DNA from: Paguma larvata
Taxonomy: Eukaryota > Chordata > Mammalia > Carnivora > Viverridae
Length of the DNA: 64,000 bases
NCBI GenBank assembly: GCA_030068075.1
Contig: CM057823.1
Location: forward strand, 19,998,485 to 20,062,484
Direction: 5' to 3'
The position numbers and the translations under genes were made by a program. This document shows positions 62,460-64,000 of the stretch, piece after piece (the first letter of the stretch is position 1; each line of letters begins with the position of its first letter). Below the pieces are notes generated by a model, which was given only the letters and a program-made list of their open reading frames with translations, did not search any database and was not told the DNA's origin.

Positions 62460-63710
62460 AATTAAGGCTTCATCCAAGAGATCCAGCATTCAACTGATAG
62501 CGTTATCAGAAGGAGGAAAAATAAAAAAAAATGTGGTAAGAAATAATCAAAGAAATAATACAAGAATTCTTCCTTGAGCTGAAGGACAAAGTCTCCAGGG
62601 TGAAGAGGTCCATTGTTTGTTCTACACAATAAATGAACTCGATCTGACCGCTGTTTATCACGGTGATATTTTAGAATAGCTAGATTATAAAAACTAATTG
62701 CAGCCAGTATGTAACGTATGCACAAAAAGCTTTTCTAAGTGCTTTATCTGAATTTTCATATAATCTACAAACAACTGTGGAAAGGCATGAAGTACTATTC
62801 TCTGCATTGTACACATGAGAACCTTAGGCAAAGGAGTTTGATTATTTGCCATAGTTATATAGCTAGGAGGTGACAAACTAGGCAGTCTGGTCTTGTGCTT
62901 GTCTTTTAACTACAACACTAAAAACCTTCCAGAAGGGAGAAAAGAAAGACCAGATATCAGAATGAGACTTTGCTACAATATTGAAAGCTAGAAGACAATG
63001 GAGCACTGTCTTCAGATTTCTGGGAGAAAAGTACTTTCAAACTGGAATTCCAATCCTGCCAAACCATAAATCAGATACCAGTCCTGGTTGATAAGGGGAT
63101 TTTTAGACAAAGAAAGCCTCCGAATTACCTCTTACATGCTTTCTCAGGAATCTCAAAGATGGAAAGGCAGCAACATGAGGAGTTAAGCCCGGAGAGAGTG
63201 TCATCCAGAAAACAGGAATTAAACCAGATAGGAGTGTTGACCAAGAGGACAAAGGAAAAAAGGAATCCCCCAGCAACACCGGGCTGACCCAGCGTCCCAC
63301 ACCTGGATGGCAAGCGGCCCACTCGGCAGCAGGAAGTCAAAGGTCCCCCAAGGAGGTCTCTGGGGACAACACACAAGTAGCACACATTGTCAAGTTGTAG
63401 CGATTGAAAAACTGGACTGAGAGGAATCTGAGGGTGACTTTAGACGATGTGAGCTATTTTTTCCAGACATTCAAAGAAAAAGTAGGTAGGGGAAAAAAAG
63501 TTGTACCAAAAAAATTAACATAGAACACAACTTGGGTCACAGAGACAATATCTGCAGTCAAATTTATATTTAAAGTAAGGAAGTACATATGAGAGATAGT
63601 GGAGAGGGAAGTGATTGCCTAGGAGAATCAAGGGTGGGTTCTTCTTTTATATAATCCTTCTAGCACTATTTGTCTTAACTCTGAGCATTTAACAGAAATC
63701 AAAGAACTAT
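62460..63710 (+). repeat. HAL1/L1-type ORF1-region fragment with a MIR inside
   Basis: GAATTCTTCCTTGAGCTGAA, then after the MIR: AGCTAGAAGACAATGGAGCA, TTCAAACTGGAATTCCAATC and CTTTCTCAGGAATCTCAAAG, which recall HAL1/L1M ORF1-proximal sequence. Confidence 0.55.
62740..62925 (-). repeat. MIR
   Basis: ACACATGAGAACCTTAGGCA and GCTAGGAGGTGACAAACTAG are reversed MIR, apparently inside the HAL1/L1 fragment. Confidence 0.55.
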
Positions 63711-64000
63711 ATAAAAGGATTATTTCAAACCTTTACTATCTATCTGGTTTCCTCCTTCCACAAAAAATCATCTTACCAAATCAGGCTGCTATCTTGGTCC
63801 TCTTTAAACCCTAAAGACCTTAGCTATTCTTGGTCTGAGCCTTAGGAAAAGCCGGGAAAGACCACCAACGGGGCCATGAAGAAACTGCCAAGTGGCCATC
63901 TTCCGAACCCACCTAGAACTAGTGACTTCTTCAATCACTGCTCCATACTATAAATCCTGGCTAACTAGTGGAACCTGCTCATTTTAGGCCAGTATTCATG

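Larger units (their letters stand above)
46115..64000 (-). other. MTUS1: Upstream intron of MTUS1 (5' of the first coding exon)
   Basis: No further MTUS1 coding sequence was found here; the 5' noncoding exon(s) probably lie beyond the window. Interspersed repeats are listed separately. Segments without assignable content include 47340-48300, 48660-49250, 49450-50280, 50500-51330, 51600-54000, 54500-55330, 56900-57990, 58460-59110 and 60250-62450. Confidence 0.7.

Overview
This is a 64 kb piece of a mammalian nuclear genome, most probably from a felid. The main clue is about two dozen copies of a tRNA-Lys-type carnivore SINE whose left end reads GGGGCGCCTGGGTGGCTCAG. Its body (ACAGCTCAGAGCCTGGAGCC) resembles the cat-lineage form rather than the dog or mustelid forms. 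MIR, L2, L1, Tigger, hAT and MaLR relics complete a normal placental-mammal background. I see no bacterial genes, operons, CRISPR arrays or phage.

One gene is recognisable: MTUS1 (ATIP, microtubule-associated tumour suppressor / AT2-receptor-interacting protein), on the minus strand. Protein matches and splice signals place four exons of the long ATIP3 form. They are the large first coding exon (about 46071-43980), exon 3 (33502-33307), exon 4 (12408-12250, the in-frame cassette skipped in ATIP3b) and exon 5 (2438-2304). All junction phases agree. Later exons, coding for the C-terminal coiled coils, lie beyond position 1; the 5' noncoding exon(s) and main promoter lie beyond 64000. In intron 4 an open exon-like segment (10454-10265) encodes 63 residues with a hydrophobic segment and has a donor in the phase needed for exon 5. 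I propose it as the first exon of the brain-type, membrane-associated isoform ATIP4.

The large exon carries a one-base insertion relative to the conserved MTUS1 protein. The first 52 codons end at a TGA one base before a second ATG in good context, from which 644 codons remain open. This is either a sequence or assembly error or a real change moving the long isoform start.

Layout: 1-2303 intron 5 (SINEs, a purine microsatellite); 2304-2438 exon 5; 2439-12249 intron 4 with the ATIP4 candidate; 12250-12408 exon 4; 12409-33306 intron 3 (L2, MIR, L1 pieces, a Tigger element); 33307-33502 exon 3; 33503-43979 intron 2, dominated by a decayed near-full-length L1 antisense to MTUS1 with three SINEs in it; 43980-46071 exon 2; 46115-64000 upstream intron (L1 pieces, an MLT1-type LTR with intact target duplication, hAT relics, HAL1/L1). 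I found no undescribed system; the points most worth checking are the ATIP4-type exon, the exon 2 frameshift and the exon 4 acceptor.
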